The notes under the pieces are model-generated. The model had not been told where the DNA came from and ran no database searches. It saw only the letters and a list, made by a program, of their open reading frames with translations. The position numbers and the translations under genes were made by a program. A stretch of DNA of 64,000 bases from Nodosilinea sp. FACHB-141. Its GTDB lineage: Bacteria; Cyanobacteriota; Cyanobacteriia; Phormidesmidales; Phormidesmidaceae. The stretch is from assembly GCF_014696135.1 (NCBI RefSeq), contig NZ_JACJPP010000020.1:147019-211018 (forward strand). The letters are read 5' to 3'. Positions 35,211 through 43,993 of the stretch are shown one piece after another; position 1 is the first letter of the stretch; each line of letters starts with the position of its first letter.

Positions 35211-35922
35211 GGTGAATCTCCTAATTAATCGGTGTTTAGTTCTGAGATGTAGAAGAAGTGAATGCTTAAATCGGGCGTAAACCTCCATAGATGGTTTGGC
35301 AGCGGGCTAGGTCTCAACCCTTAACCCTCTTTATGCGAAGTAGTCGAACCAAGAGACGGCAGATCGACAGAGCGGCAATATTCTTTCCAAGATTTAAGCT
35401 GTTCAGGGAATGCCTCTGCCACCAGACTGGGCTTGTTGGGTTCTGCTAGCGTGCACTCAAGCTACAAGCTTCATCTGCGCCCTCTACCGGTTTGGTAACT
35501 CATTCGTCACGTACGATTCACCCATAACCGCGATCTCGAACCGGCTATGGCATCAACTCGCCCCACTTGTGGCTCTGCATAAACAGTGAAACCAAGCACG
35601 CGATCGCTCACTGCGGCCATCGCCACATTTATCCTGCTTTAATCAGCCCCATTTCATTAAGAAAGCTTATTAGCTCTTAGGATTTTAGGCTCATTTGAGC
35701 TAATCCCTTCAGAATCCTTACTGCATCAATATCAAAAGCTATTGACACTACCAATGGATAATTGCTTGAGCATTAGAAAATTGGACCGGTAGCAAAGTCT
35801 ATAACCATTGGCTGAGAAAGCTTCTAGAAAGACTCATCCTTGAGACGATACACCGCTTGGTCTTGATTGATAGGCTCTAGATAGAAATAAGAGAAAGTTA
35901 TCTTTCAAGGAGAATTTGCTTT
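35211..35922. other. 712-base spacer with a MITE remnant and a stress-gene promoter region
   Basis: No gene found. 35421-35466 (ACCAGACTGGGCTTGTTGGG...) is a decayed right half of the 34621 element. The right part, A+T rich, must hold the promoter of the glycine-zipper protein, whose ATG at 35923 is preceded by AAGGAG. Confidence 0.5.
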
Positions 35923-36786
35923 ATGACCAGTACAAGCAGCAATCAACATCCATCTGGAATGCCTGAAGAAAGGATTGTAATTCAGGCCACCGATTTCCCT
36001 ACTGCTCAATCTGAGCAGACAGAGGAAGCCGAAAAAAATCAAAGCGGTGGGCACACCGTAGCAAAAGCCGTTGGCGCAACCGGAGGTAGTGTTGCAGGTG
36101 CGGTAGTTGGTCGAATGGTCGGCGGTAAAGTGGGCGCAGCCATTGGCGCTGTGGGTGGCGCGATCGCAGGTGCAGCTATTGGTGATCAAGCCGCTTCAGG
36201 CATGGATCAGCAAGTAGAAAATGTGGCGGGTTCAATTAAGAGTGCAGCTGAAAGCGTTACCCATCAAGTAGAAGATACTCTTGATAGCGTTAAAGCAAAG
36301 ATTGATGAAACCGATGTCAAGGGGCTAGCTGAGTCTGCAAAGCAGAAGATCAACGAAGCCGATGTCCGCGGTGTTAGTCAATCTATTCAAGGCAAGATTG
36401 ATGAAGCAGATGTTCGCGGCGTAACTCAGTCTGTGCAAGGCAAAATTGACGAAGCGGATGTCCGCGGCGTGAGCCAGTCTATTCAAGGCAAGATTGATGA
36501 AGCCGATGTTCGTGGTGTAAGCCAGTCTGTAAAAGGCAAAATCGATGAAGCAGACGTTCGTGGAGTCACAGAGTCTGCCAAGAGCACAATTAATAATGAC
36601 GTAGCGCCTGCGATCAAAAACACCATCAACCAAACATCTCAGAAAGCTAAAAATGCTGCCAACAGCGCAGCTTCAGCGGCCAAGATGTCCCTAAAAGAAT
36701 CCTCGTCCAATACGAATACGAATCCAGAGGGCTGGAAAGATCCTCTGATTGAGCAAAAGCTTCACGACAACCAAGGATACCTTTAG
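35923..36786 (+). CDS. Glycine-zipper protein with six 16-residue repeats (LEA/stress-like)
   Basis: 287 residues with an AAGGAG ribosome site. Order: polar head (1-42); a glycine-zipper membrane-type hairpin (about 50-90, GATGGSVAGAVVGRMVGGKVGAAIGAVGGAIAGAAIG, G-x3-G spacing); a helix (95-125); and six 16-residue repeats (about 126-221) of K-I-D-E-A-D-V-R-G-V-(S/T)-(Q/E)-S-(V/I/A)-(Q/K)-G. An Ala/Ser-rich helix and a short C-terminal motif GWKDPLIEQKLHDNQGYL follow. At DNA level the repeats are 48-bp units, so copy number can change by slippage. It resembles LEA-like or YtxH-like desiccation/osmotic stress proteins. Likely membrane-associated; exact role unknown. Confidence 0.8.
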   Translation: MTSTSSNQHPSGMPEERIVIQATDFPTAQSEQTEEAEKNQSGGHTVAKAVGATGGSVAGAVVGRMVGGKVGAAIGAVGGAIAGAAIGDQAASGMDQQVENVAGSIKSAAESVTHQVEDTLDSVKAKIDETDVKGLAESAKQKINEADVRGVSQSIQGKIDEADVRGVTQSVQGKIDEADVRGVSQSIQGKIDEADVRGVSQSVKGKIDEADVRGVTESAKSTINNDVAPAIKNTINQTSQKAKNAANSAASAAKMSLKESSSNTNTNPEGWKDPLIEQKLHDNQGYL

Positions 36787-36810
36787 TCCTTCTGAAGCTT
36801 AGTAACCCAT

Positions 36811-36849
36811 AAAATTGGGGAGCACCTGAAGGGGTGCTCCCCAATTTTT
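36811..36849 (+). terminator. Strong Rho-independent terminator
   Basis: Stem AAAATTGGGGAGCACC / GGTGCTCCCCAATTTT (16 bp, 6-base loop) ending in T-run. It ends the glycine-zipper gene. Confidence 0.9.
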
Positions 36850-36931
36850 GTATTTGTTCATTGCTTACTGAGTAGGCAGATGAAATTAAACGCAAGCACA
36901 ACCGACTCTGTTAAGTGCCTGCTCTAGCAAA

Positions 36932-37170
36932 GTGTAGGTTGGGTGAGAACGCGAAATCACCTCAGGGTTGTTTCATTGTTGAAAAGGACTATGCCTGTAT
37001 GGGCTTTGGCCCCCAAACCTCCAATTTTGGGGGCTTCAGATCCCCCCCAGAATTGGGGGCGGAGGAACAAGCTGTAACATAGTTTTCCTCTCACGAACTT
37101 GAAACAGCCCTGAGAGTCGTGCAACGCAGCCTGGTTCTATTGGTTTCTACTAGCACCACCCTACCTACAC
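36932..37170. mobile_element. MITE of the GTGTAGGTTGGG family, carrying a nested insertion
   Basis: Left end GTGTAGGTTGGGTG and right end CACCCTACCTACAC are inverted with one mismatch and match the 34621-34703 element (same order GTGTAGGTTGGG...AGAACGC... and ...GGTTTCTACTAGC...CCTACAC). The interior has been split by a second element at 36961-37114. No internal gene. Confidence 0.7.
36961..37114. mobile_element. Nested 154-base MITE with 15-bp inverted ends
   Basis: CTCAGGGTTGTTTCA / TGAAACAGCCCTGAG are inverted ends (14 of 15 positions) bounding 154 bases inside the MITE at 36932-37170. The interior holds a CCCCCAAAcctccaATTTTGGGGG foldback and a second CCCCCAGAATTGGGGG one. Position inside another element dates it as the younger insertion. 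Target duplication is not clear. Confidence 0.7.
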
Positions 37171-37189
37171 AACAACTGCACTTCAAGGA

Positions 37190-37855
37190 TTACGACTGCG
37201 TTTGCTCCGTTTGATCGCGAATTAGGGCACTCCAGTTGTCGTCATTCATCGCAGCGGCCAGGTCTGTTTTAGGGTCAGCGGCCTGGGCTGCATCCTGCTC
37301 TTTCGCCAACGAGCTATCGGCCATAGCGCGACGAAGCTTGAGCTTTTTGGCTTCGTAGGCTTCCCGTTCCGCAGCCGACATGGCCTGGGTAACGGCTTTG
37401 CCCACGGTGCCATCCCAAGTGCCATCGATATTGCCAGGTGGGGGACTGGGCAGAGCCGCGATCCATTCATCCCGCAGGGCCGCCATCACCTCTCGGTTAG
37501 GAAAGCTAAAGGGTTCCACCGTTACCAGGGCACAGACGGCCTCTCCTTTTTCGAGCAGATGGCTACGCAACGATAGGGAGACGTTGCGAGAGATGCCAAT
37601 AAACTGAGTCTGACCGTCGCGATCGAGCACGGCATAAACCCCGGTGACCTTAGCATCTTGGGTTTGCTCGCACCAGTCAGCAACGGGTAGAGGGCTACTG
37701 CCGGTAGAAGCTGTGGGTGGGGCGGCAGCTGTTTCAGCAGCATGTTCGTCGGCAGCGCTATACAAAAACTCGTGGAGACTGCGATGCTCAACGGGGACAT
37801 TTTGATGCTCGATCGCCTTTGGCGCATCTGGCGCGTCTGATTTTTCGGAGGTCAC
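37190..37855 (-). CDS. GIY-YIG-like domain protein
   Basis: 221 residues. The central segment VTGVYAVLDRDGQTQFIGISRNVSLSLRSHLLEKGEAVCALVTVEPF corresponds to the GIY-YIG nuclease strand-turn-strand (GVYAV...QFIGIS-N), followed by a helix and DEWIAALPSPPPGNIDGTW. This variant is found in cyanobacteria and in the N-terminal domain of plant chloroplast glutaredoxin S16. The N-terminus is acidic and disordered; the C-terminus is a charged helix. Nuclease activity is uncertain because the second GIY-YIG Glu is hard to place. Confidence 0.7.
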   Translation of the reverse strand: MTSEKSDAPDAPKAIEHQNVPVEHRSLHEFLYSAADEHAAETAAAPPTASTGSSPLPVADWCEQTQDAKVTGVYAVLDRDGQTQFIGISRNVSLSLRSHLLEKGEAVCALVTVEPFSFPNREVMAALRDEWIAALPSPPPGNIDGTWDGTVGKAVTQAMSAAEREAYEAKKLKLRRAMADSSLAKEQDAAQAADPKTDLAAAMNDDNWSALIRDQTEQTQS

Positions 37856-37911
37856 AGGCTTGCCTTGGTGGATAACTAGGCTTCATTATCACGCCAATTC
37901 CACCTCTTGTT

Positions 37912-38117
37912 CCCTCTCCCTTGGGGCTACTGTGTACACATAAGTTCTGAAACCCATGTTGCCAAGGCTTTTCCCTCATCCCCCAACCCCTTCTCCCACT
38001 TCGGGAGAAGGGGAGCCGGAAAGCCTTATCTGGCCTCCCCCTCGTCCATTTTTGGGAGAGGGGGACTGAGGGGGTGAGGGCCGAGATGTGTGTACACAGT
38101 AGCCCTTTAGGAGAGGG
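37912..38117. mobile_element. 206-base MITE with TGTGTACACA termini
   Basis: GGGCTACTGTGTACACA (37924-37940) and TGTGTACACAGTAGCCC (38089-38105) are perfect 17-bp inverted repeats. Pairing extends outward through CCCTCTCC / GGAGAGGG for about 29 bp with four mismatches. The interior carries two foldbacks with GGGAG arms (CCTTCTCCC ACTTC GGGAGAAGG). No reading frame. It is immediately downstream of the KMO-like gene and may affect its transcript end. Confidence 0.78.
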
Positions 38118-38154
38118 CGATCGCCAGCCATTCAAACGCTAATTTAGCAATGCC

Positions 38155-39474
38155 TCAGGGTTCAACCTCAGTTGCTGGTGCGGTTGCCGCCATCGATCGC
38201 TTGACCTTGTTAATCCACCCTTCGCTGAGCCGTAGCACCTCTGAGTAATCTAAATCGGTATCTAAAACGAGGTCAAACACAAAGGGCGAAAACCGTCGGG
38301 GAAACCACTGATGCAGCTTGCGACCCACAGTAAGCCGCAGAAAAAACTCCAGCACTAATGGTTTGCTGCGCGGAAAGGAATAGTCTGACAAATCGCGCAG
38401 GGCATGGGCTTCGACCACCCGCTGCTGAGAAAACTGGGGCAACACCTGAGCCCAATCATCCTGATACTGGTCGAGTAACTGGTTAAGCCAGGCCACATCT
38501 TGCAGAGCCGAGTTGCAACCCTGGCCAATGGAGGGCGAAACAGAGTGGGCAGCATCGCCCAAAATCAAGATGCGATCGCCCTGGTGAAAGCGATCGCAAG
38601 TCACCGTCGTCAATCGGGCAGTGGGGCGTTGCAGCAGAGCCTCGGCCTCGGTCTCGCTAAGCAAGGGGCGAAAGGTAGGTAGGTGGGTGGCAAAATAGCC
38701 GAGCACGTCGGCTTTGGTCTTTAGCCCATCGAACGGGCTATTTTTGGCATTAAAAATGAAGGCCCCATGCATTTGGTCGCCCGGCTGCGGAGCCAGCAAA
38801 ATGCGCGCATCGCCCCCTACATTGCAGGCGTGGATAAAATCTAGAGCTAGCTCAACGCCCTGCTGCGGGTTGGTGCGGGCTAGGAAAATTGACTTGTAGG
38901 CATCGCGCACGTAGGTCTGTTGGCAGTTGAGACCATGGTTGGCCACCAGCGCGGCTCTGACGCAAGACCTGGCTCCATCGGCACCAATCAGGCGATCGTA
39001 GTTAACGCTGAAGCTCTGACCATCAGTAGCCTGAAAGCTCACGGTTTGTGCCTGGCTATTGACCCCCTGGCAGGTGCAGTTAAAGGTGAGGCTTAGCCGC
39101 TCTGGGTCAGAATAGCGAGCGACCAGCTGCTCTAACAGCACCAGCACCAGCCGATTGCGATCGACGGTGAGAATAGGGTGTTTGCGCGGAATGCGGCGAG
39201 CCTTGCCCTTGCGATGCAGGTAGGTGCCTCGACACATCACGCTGTATTCCGCAATCGCCTCTTCTAAGCCTGGAATGCCTTGCAAGGCCCGCCGCCCCCG
39301 ATATTGTAGAGAAATGGGGAAAGACCGCTGTTCGTCAGGGGCAACCTGGCGCGGATCGGGGCGGCGATCGTAGATCTCGACGCGATCGCCCCGGCGCAGC
39401 AGGTAGTGGGCCAGCAATAGCCCAGCTGGCCCAGCGCCAACAATCACAATAGTTTGAGATGAGGTGTCGACCAT
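38155..39474 (-). CDS. FAD-dependent monooxygenase, kynurenine 3-monooxygenase-like
   Basis: 439 residues from the ATG at 39474, which has a GGTGAG site just upstream (a GTG two codons earlier is possible). N-terminal FAD Rossmann fold IVIVGAGPAGLLLAHYLLRRGDRVEIYDRR, the DG-type motif LIGADGARSCVRAAL, and the GD box ILILGDAAHSVSPSIGQGCNSALQDV define a class A flavoprotein hydroxylase. The spacing FPISLQYRGRRAL and the CRGTYLHRKGK loop resemble kynurenine 3-monooxygenase. It hydroxylates an aromatic ring with NADPH and O2; no other kynurenine-pathway gene is adjacent. The substrate is not certain. Confidence 0.85.
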   Translation of the reverse strand: MVDTSSQTIVIVGAGPAGLLLAHYLLRRGDRVEIYDRRPDPRQVAPDEQRSFPISLQYRGRRALQGIPGLEEAIAEYSVMCRGTYLHRKGKARRIPRKHPILTVDRNRLVLVLLEQLVARYSDPERLSLTFNCTCQGVNSQAQTVSFQATDGQSFSVNYDRLIGADGARSCVRAALVANHGLNCQQTYVRDAYKSIFLARTNPQQGVELALDFIHACNVGGDARILLAPQPGDQMHGAFIFNAKNSPFDGLKTKADVLGYFATHLPTFRPLLSETEAEALLQRPTARLTTVTCDRFHQGDRILILGDAAHSVSPSIGQGCNSALQDVAWLNQLLDQYQDDWAQVLPQFSQQRVVEAHALRDLSDYSFPRSKPLVLEFFLRLTVGRKLHQWFPRRFSPFVFDLVLDTDLDYSEVLRLSEGWINKVKRSMAATAPATEVEP

Positions 39475-39763
39475 TCGCACTCACCCAGAACGGCAATGTT
39501 TCGTATGCTCTATTCTCGTGATGATACGTTACTAGAGGTGCCACCCAACCGGCAAGCTACGGTAGCAGATAGGGAATGGGCAATGGAGCTAATTTGCGCT
39601 GGCGCGAAGTCTAAATATCTGTGTTCAAAAGCAGATCGTAAGTACTGGGGCAGTTTCAGCCTGGGCAATATGGGGAAAGCTCTACTGCTAGGCCATTGGT
39701 TACGACAAACTCACTTACTCAATACCGCCAACCTTGATTCTCGCTCCTTGCAATGCCTCTATG

Positions 39764-42700
39764 CCACCCTTCGACTGCACTGTTCTAGTCATCAGTGATG
39801 CAGATGTAACGGCGAGTTCACTTCAGAACCTGCTAGAGCAGGCTGATCAGGGTTTGGGGCAGGTGCTGGCTGTGGGCTACGACGGGCCAATTTTAGAGCT
39901 GTGCCATGCCCACAACCTACGGCTGATTTTCTTAGACGCTGATCGGTCAGATACGCGGAAATTTGATTGCCTCAAACAGCTAAAAGCTCACCTCGGCGAT
40001 CGCTGCCCGCCTATTGTGGCGATCGGCCCCAACGAGGCCAACATGGCAACCCAGGCCTTAAAGGCAGGGGCGACCGACTATTGGGTGCAAGAGCGGCTTA
40101 CCCCGCCTCGTCTGCGCCAGGCCCTAGAGGCTTTACCTTGGGCTGATCGCCAGCCAGCGATCGCTGAACTGGATGCTTTTCGGGTGACACTCTCCGATGC
40201 GCTACGAGCGCTGGCCGACCCGATCGAGATTCAAGTCACGGCCAGCCGCATCCTCGGTGAATATCTCAATGCCAGCCGCACCCTATACTTTGAGTGCCGC
40301 AATGACATCTACTGTGTTGAACGGGATTACACCAGCGGTGTGGCTACCATCGCGGGCTGCTATCCCGTCACCGCATTTGGTCTAGCCATTTTTTCCGAAT
40401 TCTGCGCCGGGCGATCGGTAGTGGTGGCCGATGTCGGTGCTGACCCTCGGCTCTCGCCTGCCGAGCGAGCCACCTATGCATCAGTTCAAATTGTCGCTTA
40501 CATGGGTATCCCGCTGGTCAAAGATGGTAATTTTGTCGCCGGTTTGGCGGTTCACTCCTCGACGCCCCGCATCTGGACCCAGGCAGAGGTAAACCTGGCA
40601 GAAGAAACTGCTGAACGCACCTGGGCAGCGGTCGAACGGGCCCGGGCAGAAGTGGCTCTAAACCAGTCAGAAGAAAAATATCGCACTCTGTTTCAAAACA
40701 TCGATCAGGGGTTTTGTCTGCTTGAGCTGATCTTTGACGAGCAGGGCCAGGCGGTGGACTTTCGGTGTTTAGAAACCAACCCGGCTTTTGTGAAACATGC
40801 AGGGCAGCCCATGGCGGGCAAACGCATTCGCGAGCTGGTGCCCGGCTTTGAGCAGATCTGGATCGATACCTACGGGCAGGTTGCTCTGACCGGCAAATCG
40901 GTGCGGCTCGAACACGTGGTGAAAGGGCTTGGCGACCAGTGGTTTGAGACCTCGGCATTTCGCTACGGTGGCGCAGGGAGTCGCATTGTCGCCGTCCTTT
41001 TCACCAACATCACCGATCGCAAACAGGCTGAACTGTCGTTGAAAGACAGTGAAGAGCAGTTTCGTCTGCTGTCAGAAATCAGCCCAGTAGGAATTTTTCG
41101 CAACGATATCCACGGGCAATGCACCTACGCCAACGCCAAAACTCTAGAAATTACCGGGCTCTCCCTAGAAAAAAACCTGGGTGGCGGGTGGGGAAAGTAT
41201 TTACACCCCGACGATCGCGACTGGATGTATGCCGCCTGGTCAACGTTTGTCGAGCAAACTCGCCTGGGTCAACCTGCGACCTATTATGTTGAGCATCGCT
41301 TCCTCTATCAAGATGGCTCCCTCCGTTGGGTACTAGGCCAAGCGGTGCCTGAGCACAATGCCCAGGGCGAGCTGGTTGGGTTCATTGGCACCGTCACCGA
41401 CATCACCGATCGCAAACAGGCTCAAGAAAAACTGACGCGGGAGCTAAACCGCAGTAAGGCGCTTTTGGAGGGCTCCTCCGATGGCATTGTGGTTTTAAAC
41501 CTGCAGGGCTACGTGGTTGCGGCCAACGAAAGCTATGCCCGCATGCTAGGGCGCACCCTAGAAGACACGCTGACGCTCCATGTGTCTGACTGGGATGCCC
41601 AATGGAGTCCGGCAGAACTCAACCATATCGTGGCCTCACGGCAGTTTGTGGGCCGCACCTTCGAGACCGTCCATCGCCGCCAAGATGGCTCTATATACAA
41701 CGTCGAAGTTACTGTCAGCGCAGTCGATACCGACGATGAGTTTCTGCATCTCTGCATTTGTCGAGATATCAGCGAGCGTAAACGCCACGAGGCAAACGCA
41801 GCTTTTTTAGCCGAGGTCACAGTCGATCTATCTCGGCTGACTACCGCCGAAGAGATTATGCAAACCACCGGGGCCAAACTGGGGGCCTATCTACAGCTGT
41901 CTGACTGTTCATTTGTTGTGCTCGATCACATCGCCCAGGAAGCGACCATCACCTACGATTGGCACCTAGAGAATGGCATACCCCTAACTGGGGTCTACCG
42001 CCTCTGCGACTTTCTGACCCCCGACTTTTTGCGCGATACCCGCGACGGCAAACCCTTCGTAGTCTGCGACACGGAGACCGATCCGCGCACCAATGCTGCC
42101 AACTATGCCAGCCTCAATATTCACGCCTTCTGCACCGTGTCATTTCATCAAGATGGTCAGCTGCGATCGCTGCTGGCAATTTACGATGTCAAACCCCGCC
42201 AGTGGCGAGCCGACGAAATCGAACTGGTGGGTGAACTGACCAATCAAATTTTTCCGCGGCTGGAGCGCGCCCGGGCGGATGCAGCCCTGCAACGCTACAA
42301 CGAGACCCTAGAAGCGCGAGTGGCCGAGCGCACCGCCGAACTCTCCCAAAGCCTGACCGCTCTGCAACAGTCTGAAGAACGACTGCACCACCTGGCCCAT
42401 CACGACCCGCTCACCGGCTTGCCCAATCGGCTGTGGCTCAACCTTCACCTGGAGCAAAGTATTCAGCAGGCCACCCGGCAACAGACGAAGCTAGCGGTGT
42501 TGTTTGTCGATCTCGATCGCTTCAAGCACATCAACGACAGCCTGGGCCATCGGGCTGGGGATGGTCTGCTTCAGCAGCTGGGCGATCGCCTGCGCCAAGG
42601 CCTGCGGACCAACGACTGCATCGCTCGCATCAGCGGTGATGAGTTTGTCGTCGTCCTCGAAGATGTCAAAGACGTTGCCCACATCGGCACCGCGATTTCT

Positions 42701-43708
42701 CGACTAATGACGGTGTTTGAAGCGCCCTTCAAACTCGAAGGACAGACCGTGCACATGACCTCTAGCATTGGCATCAGTTTGTTCCCCGACGACAGTAGCG
42801 AAGCGGCGACGCTGTTGCGCTATGCCGACACCGCGATGTATGAAGCCAAGGAAGAAGGCCGCAATACCTATCGGTTTTATGCCGAAGAAATGACCGCCAC
42901 AGCCTTTGAGCATGTTTTGTTTGGCAATGCGCTGCGCAACGCCCTGCAGCAGCACGAGCTACACCTGGTCTATCAGCCCCAAATTAATTTACAGTCGCAG
43001 CAATGGGTAGGGTTAGAGGTGCTGTTGCGCTGGCAACATCCAGAGCTGGGGGAGATCTCCCCCGCTCAATTTATCCCCATCGCTGAGCAAAGCGGCTTGA
43101 TTCACGAGATTGGCACTTGGGTATTGCAGTCGGCCTGTTGCCAAGCCAAGACCTGGCTCGACAGCGGTTTGGACCTTGGCCGCATTGCCGTCAACGTGGC
43201 GGCCTCGCAACTCAACCACGAAAACTTTGTCCAGGTAGTTGAGGATGTGCTGCGCAAAAGCGGGTTGCCCCCTAGCCACCTAGAGCTAGAAGTGACAGAA
43301 CGCTTGGTGATGCAGCGCACCGAGGCCAAAATTCAGCAGCTCAAACAGCTGCGGCAGCTGGGTATTCAAATTGCGATCGATGACTTTGGCACGGGCTATT
43401 CATCGCTGAGCTACCTAAAACTGCTGCCCATCGATAAACTCAAAATTGACAAGTCTTTTGTCTGCGATATTCCCCACGATGCTAACGATATGGCGATCGC
43501 CGCAGCGGTGATCGCTCTGGGGCAGGCCCTAGGAATGACCATCATTGCCGAAGGCGTTGAGCAGGAAGCCCAGGTGGCTTTCCTAAAACTCAAGGGTTGC
43601 CACGAAGCCCAGGGATATCTCTATAGCCAACCACTCAGACCAGAGATAGTTCCAGAAATCTGGAACCGCCGTCACCAAAGCAATGAGGCCAGTCTGCGAA
43701 TTGAATGA
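39764..43708 (+). CDS. Cyclic-di-GMP signalling protein: REC-like, GAF, three PAS, GAF, GGDEF, EAL
   Basis: 1314 residues from the ATG at 39764. The order by eye starts with a receiver-like domain, VLVISDADVTASS...LIFLDADRSD, whose Lys is replaced (ATDYWVQERL), so probably a pseudo-receiver. Then come GAF (about 145-300), three PAS/PAC blocks ending in (F/I)TDITDRKQA or CRDISERKRHEA, a second GAF with TTAEEIMQTTGAKLGAYL, and a coiled linker. GGDEF has HHDPLTGLPNRLWL, the I-site RTND and ISGDEFVVVLED. EAL has GLEVLLRWQHP, EVTERLVMQ and DDFGTGYSSLSYLKLLPID. The GGDEF has Ser at position 1 and the EAL reads EVL; both keep the catalytic acid. It makes and/or degrades c-di-GMP in response to light- or small-molecule sensing. 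Soluble; no membrane span. Confidence 0.9.
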   Translation, partial: PPFDCTVLVISDADVTASSLQNLLEQADQGLGQVLAVGYDGPILELCHAHNLRLIFLDADRSDTRKFDCLKQLKAHLGDRCPPIVAIGPNEANMATQALKAGATDYWVQERLTPPRLRQALEALPWADRQPAIAELDAFRVTLSDALRALADPIEIQVTASRILGEYLNASRTLYFECRNDIYCVERDYTSGVATIAGCYPVTAFGLAIFSEFCAGRSVVVADVGADPRLSPAERATYASVQIVAYMGIPLVKDGNFVAGLAVHSSTPRIWTQAEVNLAEETAERTWAAVERARAEVALNQSEEKYRTLFQNIDQGFCLLELIFDEQGQAVDFRCLETNPAFVKHAGQPMAGKRIRELVPGFEQIWIDTYGQVALTGKSVRLEHVVKGLGDQWFETSAFRYGGAGSRIVAVLFTNITDRKQAELSLKDSEEQFRLLSEISPVGIFRNDIHGQCTYANAKTLEITGLSLEKNLGGGWGKYLHPDDRDWMYAAWSTFVEQTRLGQPATYYVEHRFLYQDGSLRWVLGQAVPEHNAQGELVGFIGTVTDITDRKQAQEKLTRELNRSKALLEGSSDGIVVLNLQGYVVAANESYARMLGRTLEDTLTLHVSDWDAQWSPAELNHIVASRQFVGRTFETVHRRQDGSIYNVEVTVSAVDTDDEFLHLCICRDISERKRHEANAAFLAEVTVDLSRLTTAEEIMQTTGAKLGAYLQLSDCSFVVLDHIAQEATITYDWHLENGIPLTGVYRLCDFLTPDFLRDTRDGKPFVVCDTETDPRTNAANYASLNIHAFCTVSFHQDGQLRSLLAIYDVKPRQWRADEIELVGELTNQIFPRLERARADAALQRYNETLEARVAERTAELSQSLTALQQSEERLHHLAHHDPLTGLPNRLWLNLHLEQSIQQATRQQTKLAVLFVDLDRFKHINDSLGHRAGDGLLQQLGDRLRQGLRTNDCIARISGDEFVVVLEDVKDVAHIGTAISRLMTVFEAPFKLEGQTVHMTSSIGISLFPDDSSEAATLLRYADTAMYEAKEEGRNTYRFYAEEMTATAFEHVLFGNALRNALQQHELHLVYQPQINLQSQQWVGLEVLLRWQHPELGEISPAQFIPIAEQSGLIHEIGTWVLQSACCQAKTWLDSGLDLGRIAVNVAASQLNHENFVQVVEDVLRKSGLPPSHLELEVTERLVMQRTEAKIQQLKQLRQLGIQIAIDDFGTGYSSLSYLKLLPIDKLKIDKSFVCDIPHDANDMAIAAAVIALGQALGMTIIAEGVEQEAQVAFLKLKGCHEAQGYLYSQPLRPEIVPEIWNRRHQSNEASLRIE

Positions 43709-43732
43709 GCGGTACTTAATTCATAGGCGTTT

Positions 43733-43747
43733 GTCTCTTTTTGAGAC
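43733..43747. promoter_or_regulatory. GTCTC-N5-GAGAC inverted repeat
   Basis: GTCTC TTTTT GAGAC is a perfect dyad in the 285-base spacer upstream of the ATPase/TPR operon. Comparable dyads occur at 47318-47343, 57177-57225 and 58519-58533, each in an A+T-rich spacer. The same spacer also holds a hairpin around 43802-43830 (GACAAG/CTTGTC). A shared regulator site or a decayed repeat are both possible. Confidence 0.4.
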
Positions 43748-43993
43748 TCAATTGTCCTTTTTAAAGGCTAAAAAAGAGAACGTTAAGTCTTATTTTAAGA
43801 TTGACAAGAGAGGCGCACTCTCCCTTGTCCTGAGCAGTTCTCGGAGGGGGGTAAGCATTTACCATTCCGTAGCTGGGCTGTTTACTTCAAGTCTGTTCTG
43901 TCCCATACGCTCGCTGAGAGCCCCTATCCTCTGTTGAACCCTAAAGCTCTAGTTGGTCTTTGACTAAGACGGTACTATGGAGGGGTTTCGTCG

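Noticed and set aside
36300..36590. 48-bp repeats resembling a CRISPR array
   Set aside because: They are contiguous and in frame, encoding 16-residue protein repeats; there are no spacers.
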